A stretch of 52,677 bases of DNA from Pseudomonadota bacterium (lineage in GTDB: Bacteria; Pseudomonadota; Alphaproteobacteria; Rhodobacterales; Rhodobacteraceae): positions 1-52,677 of the forward strand of contig JAJZVD010000022.1 in the NCBI GenBank assembly GCA_021845805.1, in the 5' to 3' direction. The notes under the pieces were generated by a model. That model saw only the letters and a list, made by a program, of their open reading frames with translations, was not told where the DNA came from and did no database searches. The translations under genes were made by a program, and so were the position numbers. This document shows positions 51,481 through 52,677 of this stretch, piece by piece. Positions within the stretch are counted from its first letter, which is position 1; every line of letters starts with the position of its first letter.

Positions 51481-52677
51481 TTAGGGGCCGACCGGCGGCA
51501 GCAGCGGGGTGATGCGCCGCAGGATCGTGTGGCGGTTCACCGGGTCTGAACCATAGGTGGGGTTGCGCAGATCGGTTTCACCATAGCCCTGCGTCACGAG
51601 GTTCTGCGGCGGCACCCCGTAGGCATCGCTTAGCGCCATCGCCGTGGCCTCGGCGCGCGCGTCCGACAGGGCCAGGTTCTGCGCCGGATCGCCGGTCGAG
51701 TCGGTGTGGCCCTCGATCAGGAACACCTCGGCGGGGTTCCGGGCGATCAGATCGTTCATCACCCGGGCCACCGTCGCAAGCCCCTGTACCTGTTCGGGCG
51801 ACACCGCCGAGGAGCCCGGCGCGAAGTCGAGCGTCGAGAGTTCGACCTCTGGCACCAGATAGCGCACCTGCGGGATGTCCCGCACCTGCGCCAGGCTGAA
51901 GATCCGCCCTGGCGGCGACAGCGGCGGGGTCAGGAAGGCCGCCTGCAGCAGGTCGGGCGTCGTCTGCCAGCCGTAGACCACATCGACCGGCGATTGCTGG
52001 GGCAACTGCGCGATGTCGGGCGCGGGCGGGGTGGCGGCGGTATCGTCGAACAGCACCTCCCGTCGGCCGTCGGGATCGGTCACCGTGCGGCGCAGCACGC
52101 GGCCGTTGGCGGTGCGCAGCGTCTCGATGACGGTGCCGTCGGGCTCGACGATCCGGGTCAGCACCCTGCCGCCCGGGGCCTCTGCGGACCAGACCGTGGC
52201 CCCCGGACGGCGCAGGATCGCATCGTCGTCATGGTAGACGCCATAATCGCCCTGCGGGGTCACATAGACCACCCGGTCGCCCCGGGTCGAGACCACGCGG
52301 TTGCCGTTGGACAGGAGCGCCCCCAGCGTGACCGCCGCCAGCGCGCCAAGCCCGAAGGCCTCCAGATCGGTCAGCCCGCCGGACCGGGCGAAGCGGTTCT
52401 GGCTGTAGCGCGGAACGGGGGGGCGCTCGATCCTCAGCGCGCGCGGGGGCGCGACCGCGCCGAAACCGGGGGCGCCCTGCGGCACCGCAAGCGGCAGCGG
52501 GCGGGGGGTGCCGCCGGGGGCCGGGGGCGGCACGATCTGCGGCCCCGGCCCGCGCGCCGCCTCGGGGCGCGGCCTGCCCCGGTCGCCTTGCGGCGCCACG
52601 GGCTGCGGGCTCTGCCCGGCGAGCGGGTGGCCGGGACGGGGTTGGGCGGGAGCGGGTAGGACGGGGGCGGGTAGGAC
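51481..52677 (-). CDS. OmpA-family protein, 5' end beyond the window
   Basis: At least 398 aa; the frame is open to the window edge. A proline-rich N-terminal region begins with two VLPAP repeats at the edge. It is followed by a hydrophobic helix (FGLGALAAVTLGALL), a middle region with beta-strand-like repeats (GDRVVYVTPQGDYGVYHDD), and a C-terminal OmpA peptidoglycan-binding domain (LDFAPGSSAVSPEQ, EGHTDSTGDPAQNLALSDARA, YGETDLRNPT). A GTG at 52599 would be a possible start, but the upstream frame stays coding-like. It should span the envelope and anchor to peptidoglycan. Confidence 0.8.
   Translation of the reverse strand, partial: VLPAPVLPAPAQPRPGHPLAGQSPQPVAPQGDRGRPRPEAARGPGPQIVPPPAPGGTPRPLPLAVPQGAPGFGAVAPPRALRIERPPVPRYSQNRFARSGGLTDLEAFGLGALAAVTLGALLSNGNRVVSTRGDRVVYVTPQGDYGVYHDDDAILRRPGATVWSAEAPGGRVLTRIVEPDGTVIETLRTANGRVLRRTVTDPDGRREVLFDDTAATPPAPDIAQLPQQSPVDVVYGWQTTPDLLQAAFLTPPLSPPGRIFSLAQVRDIPQVRYLVPEVELSTLDFAPGSSAVSPEQVQGLATVARVMNDLIARNPAEVFLIEGHTDSTGDPAQNLALSDARAEATAMALSDAYGVPPQNLVTQGYGETDLRNPTYGSDPVNRHTILRRITPLLPPVGP

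Overview
This is a GC-rich stretch of a purple-bacterium-type alphaproteobacterium, most likely family Rhodobacteraceae (a Rhodobacter or Paracoccus relative). The evidence is very high third-position GC, the sulfate-assimilation order cysG-DUF2849-cysI-cysH-DUF934-fpr, a cydDC-cydABX cytochrome bd locus, FNR/FixK-type anaeroboxes (TTGA-N6-TCAA), and a dispersed extragenic repeat of a type I recall from this family. I see no tRNA, rRNA, CRISPR array, insertion sequence or prophage.

Layout. (1) 1-10.3 kb: five tightly packed plus-strand genes (PLP decarboxylase, TPR/ATP-grasp-like protein, SbmA/YddA-type ABC transporter, GH3 glycosidase, GH144-like glucanase). They meet a second SbmA/YddA-type ABC protein tail to tail. 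This is the least explained part of the window and the best candidate for an undescribed system: cytoplasmic beta-glucan turnover tied to two unusual transporters and an amine/ligase pair. (2) 10.3-17.3 kb, minus strand: 2-oxoacid:acceptor oxidoreductase gamma-alpha-beta, a GltD-like flavoprotein fused to a ferredoxin domain, and PEP synthase. (3) 17.4-19.4 kb: copCD, a small exported protein and a lipoprotein cytochrome c. (4) 19.6-23.0 kb: Old Yellow Enzyme, a class III aminotransferase and a TetR regulator. (5) 23.6-28.5 kb: a group 3b-like soluble [NiFe]-(sulf)hydrogenase with a cyclic-nucleotide-domain protein inside the operon and its own maturation protease. (6) 28.5-36.4 kb, minus strand: MBL-fold putative persulfide dioxygenase, TIGR01244-type protein, cydD, cydC, cydA, cydB, cydX. 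(7) 36.5-42.0 kb: DksA-like zinc protein, a FadJ-like protein with a degraded dehydrogenase half, serS, a probable antisense-strand small RNA and a cytochrome P450. (8) 42.2-48.2 kb: Lrp regulator and the assimilatory sulfate-reduction operon. (9) 48.2-52.7 kb: a small exported protein, infC with a probable ATA start, a molybdopterin-binding protein, XdhC, and an OmpA-family protein cut by the window end.

How the genes work together. Regions 2, 5 and 6 form a low-oxygen redox block. NADPH- or ferredoxin-linked 2-oxoacid metabolism feeds PEP, a NAD(P)-linked hydrogenase handles excess reductant, and the sulfide-tolerant quinol oxidase bd with its CydDC exporter sits with sulfur-detoxification enzymes. 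Four exact anaeroboxes and two near matches lie in gaps of this block and next to the dksA-like gene. This suggests, but does not prove, one FnrL/FixK-type regulon spread over about 20 kb.
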